DNA of 54,673 bases from Mycolicibacterium pyrenivorans. GTDB taxonomy: Bacteria; Actinomycetota; Actinomycetes; Mycobacteriales; Mycobacteriaceae. Positions 26,007-34,471 of the stretch are shown here, piece after piece (within the stretch, counting starts at the first letter, position 1; every line of letters begins with the position of its first letter). Below the pieces are notes generated by a model. That model saw nothing but the letters and a program-made list of their open reading frames with translations, did no database searches and was not told the origin of the DNA. The stretch spans positions 1 to 54,673 of the forward strand of contig NZ_JACKSH010000277.1 in the NCBI RefSeq assembly GCF_025821625.1. Reading direction: 5' to 3'. Position numbers and translations under genes: made by a program.

Positions 26007-27274
26007 CGGTGACCCGCCGATACGCCGCCAGTGCGTTGCCGTCTGCCCAGCCACAGTGCCCGCGGACCGCCGAGCACGGCCAGCACCTCTCTACGTCCCA
26101 CCCACGACGGCACGTCCTCGCCGAAATCGGTGGGCGAAGTCATGATCGCGCCGTACTCCACGCCGGCGCGCAGTGACGACCGGAACTGGCGTCGAATCAC
26201 CTCGGCGGCCAACCGCCGGTGTGACCGGTCCAGTGCCACCTTCGTCAGCCACGCGCCCAGACCCAGGCCGTAGCCGCGAGCCTGGGCGAGCAACGCCTCG
26301 GTGTCGCTGCGGTGCCGGTGCCAGACGATCGCCGACGGTTCGGTGACCAGTGCATCGCCGGCGGTGAGCACCCTGAAGAACAGGTCGAGGTCTTCGCCTC
26401 CCTGCGCGGCCGTGCCTGCGCCCAGGGCTTCGTCGAAACCTCCGAGTTCCAGAACGCGGTCGCGCCGGACCGCGAAGTTGGCGCCGGTGCCGAAGCGTCC
26501 CACCTGGAACGGGAACAGTGGCCGATCCGCCGGAGGTTCGGCCATGCTGAACACCCGGGGCCGTAGCGATCCTGACCAGGAGACCCGCTGGTCGAAATAC
26601 GCCTGCGCGGCAGTGCGCAATTCACCGCTCGGCACGATTCCGGACACACACGACACCGTGGGCGCACGGCCGAAGCCACGGGCGATGCCGCGCAGCCAGT
26701 GGCGATCGACGACGACGTCGTCGTCGGTGAAGGCCACCATCTCGTGGCGAGCTGCACGCAGACCGGCGTTCCTCGCCGTCGACAGGCCCGCAACGGGCTC
26801 CGCCACGCGGCGCACCCGGGCGGCATCGAACCGTCCGACGACCCGCGCGGTGGCATCGGTGCGCGCCGCGTTGTCCACCACCACCACCTCGTAGTCCGGG
26901 TAGTCGAGCGACAGAATCGATTCCAGTGCGTCGGCCAGTTGATCCGGCCGGTCGCGGGTGCACACCACCACCGACATCGGCGGCACCGCACGAAGCTGCT
27001 CGGGCTCGTCGGGCCGGGTCGCGGCCGACACGTTGACACGCACCCGGCCGTCGACGATGGGGACTTCGACGAAGGCGATGGGCCGCAGCCGATGCCGCAC
27101 CAGGACCCGCGCGTGCCGATAGTGCTGCGCATGTCGGGCGACGAACTCCACATCGCCGTCGGGGTGAGGCTGGGCCCGGTCGAGGTCGAGCATTCCGATC
27201 CAGCGGGCGCCGGGCCAGGTCGGGTGCGCCTGGGGCGGCATGGCCGGATCGATGACGGTGATTGGCGGCGTCAC
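26003..27274 (-). CDS. Family 2 glycosyltransferase
   Basis: 423 residues. An N-terminal domain of about 95 residues is followed by a GT-A fold: MSVVVCTRDRPDQLADAL from residue 100, VVVVDNA, GLSTARNAGL, and the metal-binding FTDDDVVVD (DDD 184-186). The acceptor half has FGTGANFAVRRDRVLELGGFDEALG and GGEDLDLFFRVL. It would transfer a sugar from a nucleotide donor at the cytoplasmic face. The start is the GTG at 27274, forming GTGA with the GH16 stop; longer readings overlap GH16 out of frame. Confidence 0.9.
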   Translation of the reverse strand: MTPPITVIDPAMPPQAHPTWPGARWIGMLDLDRAQPHPDGDVEFVARHAQHYRHARVLVRHRLRPIAFVEVPIVDGRVRVNVSAATRPDEPEQLRAVPPMSVVVCTRDRPDQLADALESILSLDYPDYEVVVVDNAARTDATARVVGRFDAARVRRVAEPVAGLSTARNAGLRAARHEMVAFTDDDVVVDRHWLRGIARGFGRAPTVSCVSGIVPSGELRTAAQAYFDQRVSWSGSLRPRVFSMAEPPADRPLFPFQVGRFGTGANFAVRRDRVLELGGFDEALGAGTAAQGGEDLDLFFRVLTAGDALVTEPSAIVWHRHRSDTEALLAQARGYGLGLGAWLTKVALDRSHRRLAAEVIRRQFRSSLRAGVEYGAIMTSPTDFGEDVPSWVGRREVLAVLGGPRALWLGRRQRTGGVSAGHR

Positions 27275-28092
27275 AGCGCCACCACCCTCACCGAGTCCAC
27301 CAGCATCGTCGACGGACTCGGCGTCGAGGCGTCCGGAGGGCCGGGCCAGTTTCCGCCGACCGCGAGGTTCAGCAACAGGAAGAACGGCGCGTCGAAAACC
27401 CACCGGCTGTCGGGCGCCAGGTCGGCCGGCGTTGCCGTGAACAACGTCACGTCGTCGATTCCGGTGACGATGCGGCCGGGGCTCCGCTCGACCCAGTAGG
27501 TGTGGAACTCGCCGACCAGTGGGAAGGGCGCAGGCCCGGCCGCCGAAACCTCCTGGCCCCGTGCCGATCCCCGCCTGGGCGCGTGGATGCCGGTGTGGAA
27601 CTCGGTGGCGTCGTTGAGGGTCTCGATGACGTCGATCTCGCCGGCCGCGGGCCACCCGACCCGGTCGATGTCGCTGCCGAGCAGCCAGAACGCCGAGTGA
27701 AGACCGGTGCCCGCGGGTAACGCGATGCGCGCCTCGGCGCGGCCCGAGACGAACTCCATGGTCCCCCTGGTGGTGATCCGGGCGGATGTGATCCGGTCCA
27801 GGTCGTCACCTTGCGCGGTGATCGCAAGACGGCCCGCGCCGTCGAGGCTGACGTTGGCCGGGTCGTCGGTGTAGACCTGCAGTTCGTTGTTGCCCCAGCC
27901 GCCGCCACCGGTGTCGTACCGCCATTGCGACGACGGTGGGGCGCCCGCCGGGCCGTCGAACTCGTCGAGCAAGAGCACCCGGGGTCCGGTCGGATCGGCG
28001 CGTCCGATCGTCGTCGCGCACCCGCACAGCGCGACGGCACAGGTCAACGCAGCAGCGCGACGAAGAAGGGCACACAGACGTCGGTTCCTCAC
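27271..28092 (-). CDS. GH16 family beta-glucanase-like lipoprotein
   Basis: 273 residues. Arg-rich signal sequence with a lipobox ending ALCGC (Cys25), so predicted to be exported and membrane-anchored. The GH16 fold is clear: WGNNELQVYTDDPANVSLDG, then the catalytic GEIDVIE (Glu152 nucleophile, Asp154, Glu157 acid/base), and C-terminal FFLLLNLAVGGNWPGPPD. Family members cut or transglycosylate beta-1,3/1,4-glucans or galactans. Inside a glycosyltransferase operon it probably trims or remodels the exported glycan. GTG start in a GTGA overlap with the DUF998 gene. Confidence 0.9.
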   Translation of the reverse strand: MRNRRLCALLRRAAALTCAVALCGCATTIGRADPTGPRVLLLDEFDGPAGAPPSSQWRYDTGGGGWGNNELQVYTDDPANVSLDGAGRLAITAQGDDLDRITSARITTRGTMEFVSGRAEARIALPAGTGLHSAFWLLGSDIDRVGWPAAGEIDVIETLNDATEFHTGIHAPRRGSARGQEVSAAGPAPFPLVGEFHTYWVERSPGRIVTGIDDVTLFTATPADLAPDSRWVFDAPFFLLLNLAVGGNWPGPPDASTPSPSTMLVDSVRVVAL

Positions 28093-28751
28093 CGCAGATC
28101 CTCGACGAGTTGCCTGGCGTCGACGGAGGCGGCGGGGGTGGCCCGCAGCCGCGAGGTGCACAGGGCGATGACGGCCACCAGAATTCCGTAGATCGCCATC
28201 CGCTGCGCCCCGCCCGACCCGAAGATGGTGTGCCCGCCCATGAACGTCAGGTATCCGACGAGGCTGACCACCCCGGCGACCACGGCCACGCCGCGTCGCT
28301 CGGCCGACAGTGCGGACGTCGATCCCATCGCGATGAACAGCACGCTGACCGACCCCAACGTCATGAACGCCACGATCGCGGTGAGGTTCCAGGAGTAGTC
28401 GACCTGCTGGGTGATGACGCCGGACGCCGCCAAACCGATTCCCGCGGAAAGCAACAGGATCGCGGGCCCGCGTTCGGCGACACGCTGTGCGAGCATGCTC
28501 GCCGCGACGAACACGATCGCCAGGCCGGTTGACACCAGTCCGACGTTCATCACGCGGTAGAGATCACTGCACGGCCAGTTGCCCGCCGGCCCGCAGAACG
28601 CGGTACCCAGCGGGCCGATCAGGTCCTCGCGGTATCCGTAGTGGCCGCGCCACGTCGCCGAGACGACCCACTCGGCCGCGAAATACCCCAGCGTCACCAG
28701 GGAGGCCCACCCCGTGACCCGGGCATTGTGCAGCGCGCGAACGATTCTCAC
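28089..28751 (-). CDS. DUF998 membrane protein
   Basis: 220 residues with about six hydrophobic segments: ASLVTLGYFAAEWVV, the stretch after DLYRVMNVGL, and later WNLTAIVAFMTLGSVSVLFIA. The short extracytoplasmic loop FCGPAGNWPCSDLYR has two Cys that could form a disulfide. This is the DUF998 layout; function unknown. GTG start in a GTGA overlap with the GT2 gene, and its stop overlaps GH16 the same way. Possibly a membrane partner of the glycan machinery. Confidence 0.8.
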   Translation of the reverse strand: MRIVRALHNARVTGWASLVTLGYFAAEWVVSATWRGHYGYREDLIGPLGTAFCGPAGNWPCSDLYRVMNVGLVSTGLAIVFVAASMLAQRVAERGPAILLLSAGIGLAASGVITQQVDYSWNLTAIVAFMTLGSVSVLFIAMGSTSALSAERRGVAVVAGVVSLVGYLTFMGGHTIFGSGGAQRMAIYGILVAVIALCTSRLRATPAASVDARQLVEDLR

Positions 28752-29713
28752 TGTCGAGCGCTCCTCCGTCGCCGCGTCGTCTCGACCAGCCCCGCCAGAT
28801 AGCCGGCCGCCGTCACCAGCAGACCCGCGGCCAGCGCGAGCATCCGTGCGGGCCGGCGCCTGGCGCGCCAGAGGCCCGAGGGCAGCGTCCTCGTCGTGTA
28901 GGTGCGTTCGCTCTCCAGCGATGACCGCTGCCCGCAGAGACCTGTCAGGATCGCCTTGCTCCGCCCCTCGTGGAAGCAGCGTCGGACGAAGTAGGCCACC
29001 GTCGTCCGGTCCCGCGGCACCGAATGTGACACCGCGAACGCGGTCTGGCGGACGATGCGGGCCTGCGGGTCGCGACGACTCAGCTCGATCCCCATCATCG
29101 TCTCCTCACAGCCCGTCGGCAGGGCGCCGACGCGGCCGAGGCGGTCGGAGAAGCCGCCGATGGCGGTCAGCTCCGCTCGCCGCACGGCCATCGCCGCCCC
29201 GATCGGGTTGCGGATCGCCGCGCCGTCGGGGGGCAGTCCGCGGTAGTCGCACCCCACCACCCAGCCGAATTCCGCAGGAAACCAACCGGGTTCGGATCCG
29301 TCGTGCCAAGCCGGATGGACCGCACCGCCCAGTGCGGCGACCAACGGGTCGGCGAACGCGGTCCGCACTGCGTCCAGCGCCGCCGGGCGCAGCACGGCGT
29401 CGTCGTCGAGAAACACCAGGACCTCTCCGGAGGCCGCCAGCAGCCCGGTGTTCCGCGCACCGGACAGGCCGCGCCGAAACGCGTTCTGCAGGAACGTCAC
29501 CCGGCTGCCATAGGCAGCGGCGAGAACACGGAACAGCTGTTCATTGCCGTCGACGACGACAATCAGCTCGTCGCGGCCGCGGGTCTGCGCGAGCGCGGCG
29601 TCCACGGCGGCACCCAGCCGCTGCCTGCGCTCCCACGTGTAACAGCAGATGACCACGCTGATCGAGATGGCGGGTGCCACCGGGTCGGCCGGCCGAGGGG
29701 GTTGCTTGGTCAC
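28748..29713 (-). CDS. Family 2 glycosyltransferase
   Basis: 321 residues. GT-A fold starting ISISVVICCYTWERRQRL, then LIVVVDGNEQL, GLSGARNTGLLAASGE and the metal-binding FLDDDAVLRP (DDD 103-105). The second half has NPIGAAMAVRRAELTAIGGF and GCEETMMGIELSRR. A C-terminal hydrophobic stretch (MLALAAGLLVTAAGYLAGLVE) may anchor it to the membrane. GTG at 29713 forms a GTGA with the stop of the broken GT2 upstream. Confidence 0.88.
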   Translation of the reverse strand: MTKQPPRPADPVAPAISISVVICCYTWERRQRLGAAVDAALAQTRGRDELIVVVDGNEQLFRVLAAAYGSRVTFLQNAFRRGLSGARNTGLLAASGEVLVFLDDDAVLRPAALDAVRTAFADPLVAALGGAVHPAWHDGSEPGWFPAEFGWVVGCDYRGLPPDGAAIRNPIGAAMAVRRAELTAIGGFSDRLGRVGALPTGCEETMMGIELSRRDPQARIVRQTAFAVSHSVPRDRTTVAYFVRRCFHEGRSKAILTGLCGQRSSLESERTYTTRTLPSGLWRARRRPARMLALAAGLLVTAAGYLAGLVETTRRRRSARQ

Positions 29714-30295
29714 GGTGACCAGCCGGCGGCGGCGACCGAACGGATCGCCCGGTGCTCGCGTCGCTCTCGGCGGATGGTCCGCAACACGCGCAGGCCGTCG
29801 GTGACCGCGTTGAGGTTGCTGCGCCCGTAGATCCGTTTCCCCTCGAAACTGCCCACCTCCCGGATCAGCCATCCACCCCGGGCGGCGCGCACATTGATCA
29901 CGGTCTCGATCTCGAAGCCGTCACCCGGTGGCCGCACGGAAGCCGCAGGCCAGCGCATTGCCCTTGCCGGCCCTGGTCTGCTCGATGACCGTCGCGTTCG
30001 GCCACAGTCCGCGCGCGACATCGGCGGTGCCGTCCTGCGACCCCCCGTCGATCACGATGATCTCGTCGACGGGCGGCATCCGCTTTGCGACGTAGGGCAG
30101 GTTGCGCGCCTCGTTGCGGGTCGGGAGCACCACGCTGACCGTGGGCCTGGCGGTGTGATCGGTCTTCGCCGCCGCGGCCGCGCCATCGCCCGCCGCTTCG
30201 GAAGATTTGCTGGGGCGTTGCCGATGGATATCTCGTAAAAAGTTGCTGATATTTGCCCCACGCCGCACGTCTGATTCCGGCACGATGTCAGTCAA
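29710..30295 (-). pseudogene. Broken GT2 (polyprenyl-phosphate-sugar-synthase-like)
   Basis: Two halves of one protein in different frames. The first half starts at a TTG (30293-30295) with AAGGAG nine nt upstream and encodes 124 residues: VSVVLPTRNEARNLP, DEIIVIDGGSQDGTAD, RAGKGNALACGFRAATG. It then hits TGA at 29921-29923. The second half, one frame off, resumes with GDGFEIETVINVRAA, VGSFEGKRIYGRSNLN and runs to TGA at 29710-29712. The normal middle segment, with the DxD metal site and about 80-90 residues, is absent at the junction. Removing one G from GGG at the junction would restore one frame (about 195 residues), but the catalytic centre would still be missing. First gene of the operon; its final stop still forms GTGA with the next gene. 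Confidence 0.8.
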
Positions 30296-30568
30296 GACGT
30301 GGAACTCCTTGTCTAGATGTTTCTTTCAGCGCCCTATGCAGTAGCGCGGGTGACGTTCAGGGGATAGCCGGCACATATTTCGCCTTAACCATGAGGGACC
30401 CTAGCGAAACAGGGTGAAGCCCGGGAGGCTACGTGCCGCGGTTATGACCAGCGTCACAACTTTGGATAGCCTAACCATTCTTTGGTGGCTTTAGTATCCT
30501 CACGCAAGCAGTCACCACCGCCCCGCTCGACCGAATGCGCCGGCCGCTCCCGCTAGGAATCCTCTTCC
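30296..30568. other. Divergent intergenic region of the glycan locus
   Basis: 273 nt between the glycan operon (minus) and the flippase-NRPS gene (plus), less GC-rich than its surroundings. It should hold both promoters and any operator. I cannot assign -35/-10 boxes with confidence. The only clear sites are the AAGGAG for the TTG-started GT2 remnant at its left edge and a weak AGGAA upstream of the ATG at 30569. No coding sequence seen. Confidence 0.5.
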
Positions 30569-33500
30569 ATGCCGACCTCAGGCAGCCTCGACACCCTGCG
30601 CACCCGGGAAACCGCCTCTTCGGCTGGGGAACCCACACGCTCGGCCCTCGGTCGGCGCCTGCAGGGCAATGCCCTCGGCGTCGACATCGCGGCCGTGATG
30701 ACGTCGAGCGCGGCCACGGGCGTGCTCGGATTCGTGTTCTGGACGGTGGCGGCGCGGGGTTATGACACCGCCGAGGTGGGCCGCGCGTCGGCCATCATCT
30801 CCTCGGCGACGCTCATCGCGATCCTGGCGAACTTCAGTCTCGGCAGCCTCTACGAACGATTCCTGCCGCTGGCGGGCGCGCGCGCCCAGCGGCTGGTGCG
30901 GGCGGGCACCGCGTTCGTCGCCTGCGCGGCACTGCTGTTCGGAACGGTGTTCGCGCTGGTCGGTCCGCGGGCACTGTTCCCGGATGGCCTCGAGGCCGTG
31001 CTGTTCCCGTTGTTCGTCGCCGTTCTCGCGATCTATGCGCTGCAGGACCAGGTTCTCATCGGGCTGGGGCGCGCGCGCACCATCGCCACGAAGAACATCG
31101 GGCAGTCGACCGCGAAGCTGATCGCGGTGGCCGCGCTCATCCCGCTGGCGACCGGCTCGGCCATCGTCTGGTCGTGGGTGGCGCCCGCCGCGGTCATCAC
31201 CGCGATCATCGCGATCGTCGTCATCAGGCGCGAGACGGCGCGCCGCGAAGGCTTGTCCGGCCTGCCTCCGAGGCGCGAGCTGGTCCAGTTCTTCGCCAGC
31301 TCCTACGCCATCAACGCCGTCGGCGTGATCGTGCCGCTGCTGGTGCCGTTGATCGTCGTCGCCCGGCTGGGCACCGAGATGAACGCGTACTTCTCGATGT
31401 GCTGGCTGGTGGTGAACACCCTCGGGGTCCTGATCGGAGCCACCGCCGCCCCGTTCATCGCCACCGCGTCCACACCTGGGGCCGACCTGCGTTCGTGCAC
31501 AGTGCGATTCGTCCTGCTCTGCGGGGGCGCAGCGCTGACCGGTTGTGTGACGCTGCTGGTGGCCGCCCCGATGATCCTCAGCATCCTGGGACCGCACTAC
31601 GCGGAGCACGGCACGATGCTCATCCGCGTCATGGCCTTCACGCTGCCGTCGGTCGCGTTGATGACGATCTACACCGCGCTGGCGCGGCTGCAGCGCCGGC
31701 TCCGTCTGGCGGTCACCGCACAGATCCTGCTGGGGATCGTCGTTGTCACCGGCGTCATCGCGACGACCCCGCACTGGGGCATCGACGCCGTCGGCTACAC
31801 CTACCTCGCCGCCGAGATGGTCTGCACGCTGATCGTCGCGGGGCCGACGGTCGTGCTGCTGCGCAGGGTGGCGCGCATGCCCCGCGGCGGCAGCCTGGAA
31901 ATCGAGGCGAAGGTCCACGTACGTCCGGACCTCTCCGTGGAGCGGCCGGTCGAGCATCGCTGCGTCGCCGACCGTTTCTCCGAGGTGGTCCGGTCCCGCG
32001 CCGAGCACGTCGCACTGCGCACCGAGAACGGCTCGGTCACCTACGGCGAACTCGGCCGCACCGCGGCGAACTGGACGGCGGCCCTGCGTAACCGCGCAGC
32101 ACCCGACTCGCCGCTGGCCCTCATCGGCGGCCTCGACACGGACACCGCTGCGGTGATCCTCGGCAGCTTCGCCGCCGGAGCGCCCCTGGTCCCCCTCGAC
32201 ACCGGGCTGCCCCACGACCGGGTGCGACACATTCTCGACGCCCTCGCCGAACAGGAATACCACCTCGACCTCGTCGTCGTCGACGACCGGCACCACCCGT
32301 TGGTGGACGGGCTCGCCGGACGGCAGGTGGTGTGGACGGCCGACCGGCCGCACGGTCCGTTCGCGACCTACGGGCAGCCACCGAGCGTCGGGGTCCGGAC
32401 GGTCACCAGCATCCAGTTCACGTCCGGTTCGTCCGGCGAACCGAAAGCGGTACTGCACACCAACGGAACGTGGCTGGCGGACTGGGTGCTCCATCGCGAC
32501 CGGTTCGGCATCACCGAGGGCCGCAGGGTCGCGCTCTGCATGCCGGTGAGTTTCGCGGCCGGTCTCAACGTACTCATCGGTTGCCTGCTGTCGGGCGCCG
32601 AGGTCATCGCGATCGAGCCGCGCGACTGCACCCCCGAGGCGGCACTGGACAGACTCGCCGAGGCCGACATCGTCATGTGCACACCGTCGTTCCTCCAGTC
32701 GCTGACCGACGCCGTGGACGGAAACCCGCTGGATCGGGTCCAGCGAATCATCACCACCGGAGAGCCGCTGTACGGCAACGTCATCCGGCGGGGACGGGAA
32801 CTGGCGCCGAATGCTGTGCTGACCAACTGGGCCGGTTCGTCGGAGACCCTCGGAATCGCGCACTTCGACGTCTGGCCGACCGACGACATCCCCGCGGGCG
32901 TCGTGCCCGCGGGCATTCCGGTACCGCACAAGAGGCTCGCGGTCGACGACCAGGGGCGGCTGACCGTGACCTCGCCGTACCTGGCCGCCGGCTACCTGAA
33001 GCCGCAGAGGGCGACCACGGTGTTCGTCGACAACGCCGATGGAACAACGACATTCGTGACCAACGATCGCGCCCGCATCACCGGCGACGGCGTGCTGGTG
33101 GTTCTCGGCCGCATGGATGCCGCGGTCAAGATCCGTGGCTACCTGGTCGAGCCGGCAGAAGTCGAGGCTGCGCTGCTGGAGTGCCCGGGGATCCGCGAGG
33201 CGCTCGTCGTCGCGGATCAGGTTTCCGGGACCCCGGTGCTGACCGCCTACGTCGCGCCCGCGCCCGGGACCCGCACGCCGGCCGTCGCCGAAGTGCGCGC
33301 GCAACTGCACACCCGCCTGCCCGCCTGGATGGTGCCCACCCACGTCGTGATGCTGGAAACCCTCCCGCGCAACGAACGCGGCAAGGTCGACCGCCACGTG
33401 CTCCCCGCGCCGGTGCGCGGCCCCATCGAAGATCCCCGACCCGGACTCGAGACCGAGATCGCCGACTGCTGGGCCGGTGTGCTCCGATTGGACCGGGTCG

Positions 33501-34471
33501 GCCGCGACGAGAACTTCTACGCCCTTGGCGGCGATTCACTCAACGTGCAGCAGATGATCACCGTCGTCGGCGCACGGCACGGCGTCGTGCTGGCCGCCTC
33601 CGATCTCGCCGGCGCCCCCACCGTGGCGCAGTTCGCCAAACTCGTCGGCGCACGCGGCATCGGCGGCCCGCGTACCCGGCGTCACGCCGTCGCCCCGACC
33701 ACCGTCCTGTTGCGCCCACCCACCGAATCGACACGGCAAACGGTGTTCTGTTTCGCCGGGGCGGGCGCCTCGGCCCTCTCCTTCGCGCCGTTCGCGCACC
33801 GCGCCAGCGGTGACACTGCCGTCGTCGCATTCCAGGCACACGGACTGGAGAACCGGGCCTTGCCCGACTGGACCATCGGCCGCGCCGCCCGCAGGCACCT
33901 CCACGACCTGTTGGCACTGCAGCCGCAGGGGCCCTACACCGTGGTCGGGCATTCCCTCGGCGCCTTCATCGCGATGGATGTCGCCAACCGGCTGACGGCG
34001 ATGGGCCACACCGTCGAGCTGGTCACGATGCTCGACCCGTTCCTGCCGCCGAGGACGGTCCGCAAGGCTCGCAGGTCACTGCGGGGCGTGCGGTCGACCC
34101 TGCTCGAGCAATCCCCTGTGGATCGCTCGGTGCTGTGGCGGCACCGACTCTGGTTGCCGGTGGCCGGGATCGTCGACGGCACGCTCGGACAGAAGGTCGA
34201 AGCGCTGCGGGAGGTCGGAGTACGGGTTGGCCGGCTGCACCGTCCGCGGCCCTACGACGGGCGAACCCTGTTGGTACTCAGTAGCTTCAACCTCGACGAC
34301 GAGTGCGTGTGGCCCCTGGTGCTCACCGGCGATCTGACGGTGCAGAGGATTCACTGCGACCACGACTCGGTGGTTCGGGAACCACACGTCGGCCGTGTCG
34401 TCGCCCTCATCGGCGAGCAGGCTCAGCGGTCTGCGGACTCTGCCAGCAGTACGTCACCCATCACGCCGTGA
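30569..34471 (+). CDS. Flippase-adenylation-carrier-thioesterase fusion protein
   Basis: 1300 residues. About 35-435: a Wzx/MATE-like polysaccharide flippase of about 12 membrane segments (ANFSLGSLYERFLP is typical). About 465-950: an adenylation domain with FTSGSSGEPK (617-626), NWAGSSET (753-760), GRMDAAVKIRGYL (847-859) and the catalytic Lys of NERGKVDR (Lys939). About 955-1030: a carrier domain with LGGDSLN; Ser990 would take phosphopantetheine. About 1055-1285: a type I thioesterase with GHSLG (Ser1129), Asp1156 in MLDPF and His1265 in HCDHDSVV, spaced as in surfactin-type thioesterases. I infer activation and loading of a carboxylic acid beside a lipid-linked glycan flippase. The adenylation A4 region (PVSFAAGLN) lacks the Asp that binds an amino acid's amine. 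The stop overlaps the convergent EEP gene by 49 bp. Confidence 0.92.
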   Translation: MPTSGSLDTLRTRETASSAGEPTRSALGRRLQGNALGVDIAAVMTSSAATGVLGFVFWTVAARGYDTAEVGRASAIISSATLIAILANFSLGSLYERFLPLAGARAQRLVRAGTAFVACAALLFGTVFALVGPRALFPDGLEAVLFPLFVAVLAIYALQDQVLIGLGRARTIATKNIGQSTAKLIAVAALIPLATGSAIVWSWVAPAAVITAIIAIVVIRRETARREGLSGLPPRRELVQFFASSYAINAVGVIVPLLVPLIVVARLGTEMNAYFSMCWLVVNTLGVLIGATAAPFIATASTPGADLRSCTVRFVLLCGGAALTGCVTLLVAAPMILSILGPHYAEHGTMLIRVMAFTLPSVALMTIYTALARLQRRLRLAVTAQILLGIVVVTGVIATTPHWGIDAVGYTYLAAEMVCTLIVAGPTVVLLRRVARMPRGGSLEIEAKVHVRPDLSVERPVEHRCVADRFSEVVRSRAEHVALRTENGSVTYGELGRTAANWTAALRNRAAPDSPLALIGGLDTDTAAVILGSFAAGAPLVPLDTGLPHDRVRHILDALAEQEYHLDLVVVDDRHHPLVDGLAGRQVVWTADRPHGPFATYGQPPSVGVRTVTSIQFTSGSSGEPKAVLHTNGTWLADWVLHRDRFGITEGRRVALCMPVSFAAGLNVLIGCLLSGAEVIAIEPRDCTPEAALDRLAEADIVMCTPSFLQSLTDAVDGNPLDRVQRIITTGEPLYGNVIRRGRELAPNAVLTNWAGSSETLGIAHFDVWPTDDIPAGVVPAGIPVPHKRLAVDDQGRLTVTSPYLAAGYLKPQRATTVFVDNADGTTTFVTNDRARITGDGVLVVLGRMDAAVKIRGYLVEPAEVEAALLECPGIREALVVADQVSGTPVLTAYVAPAPGTRTPAVAEVRAQLHTRLPAWMVPTHVVMLETLPRNERGKVDRHVLPAPVRGPIEDPRPGLETEIADCWAGVLRLDRVGRDENFYALGGDSLNVQQMITVVGARHGVVLAASDLAGAPTVAQFAKLVGARGIGGPRTRRHAVAPTTVLLRPPTESTRQTVFCFAGAGASALSFAPFAHRASGDTAVVAFQAHGLENRALPDWTIGRAARRHLHDLLALQPQGPYTVVGHSLGAFIAMDVANRLTAMGHTVELVTMLDPFLPPRTVRKARRSLRGVRSTLLEQSPVDRSVLWRHRLWLPVAGIVDGTLGQKVEALREVGVRVGRLHRPRPYDGRTLLVLSSFNLDDECVWPLVLTGDLTVQRIHCDHDSVVREPHVGRVVALIGEQAQRSADSASSTSPITP

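Noticed and set aside
30578..33397. Long open frame opposite the flippase fusion (about 939 codons)
   Set aside because: Same GC-driven shadow effect; no recognisable domain, whereas the plus strand carries clear motifs throughout.
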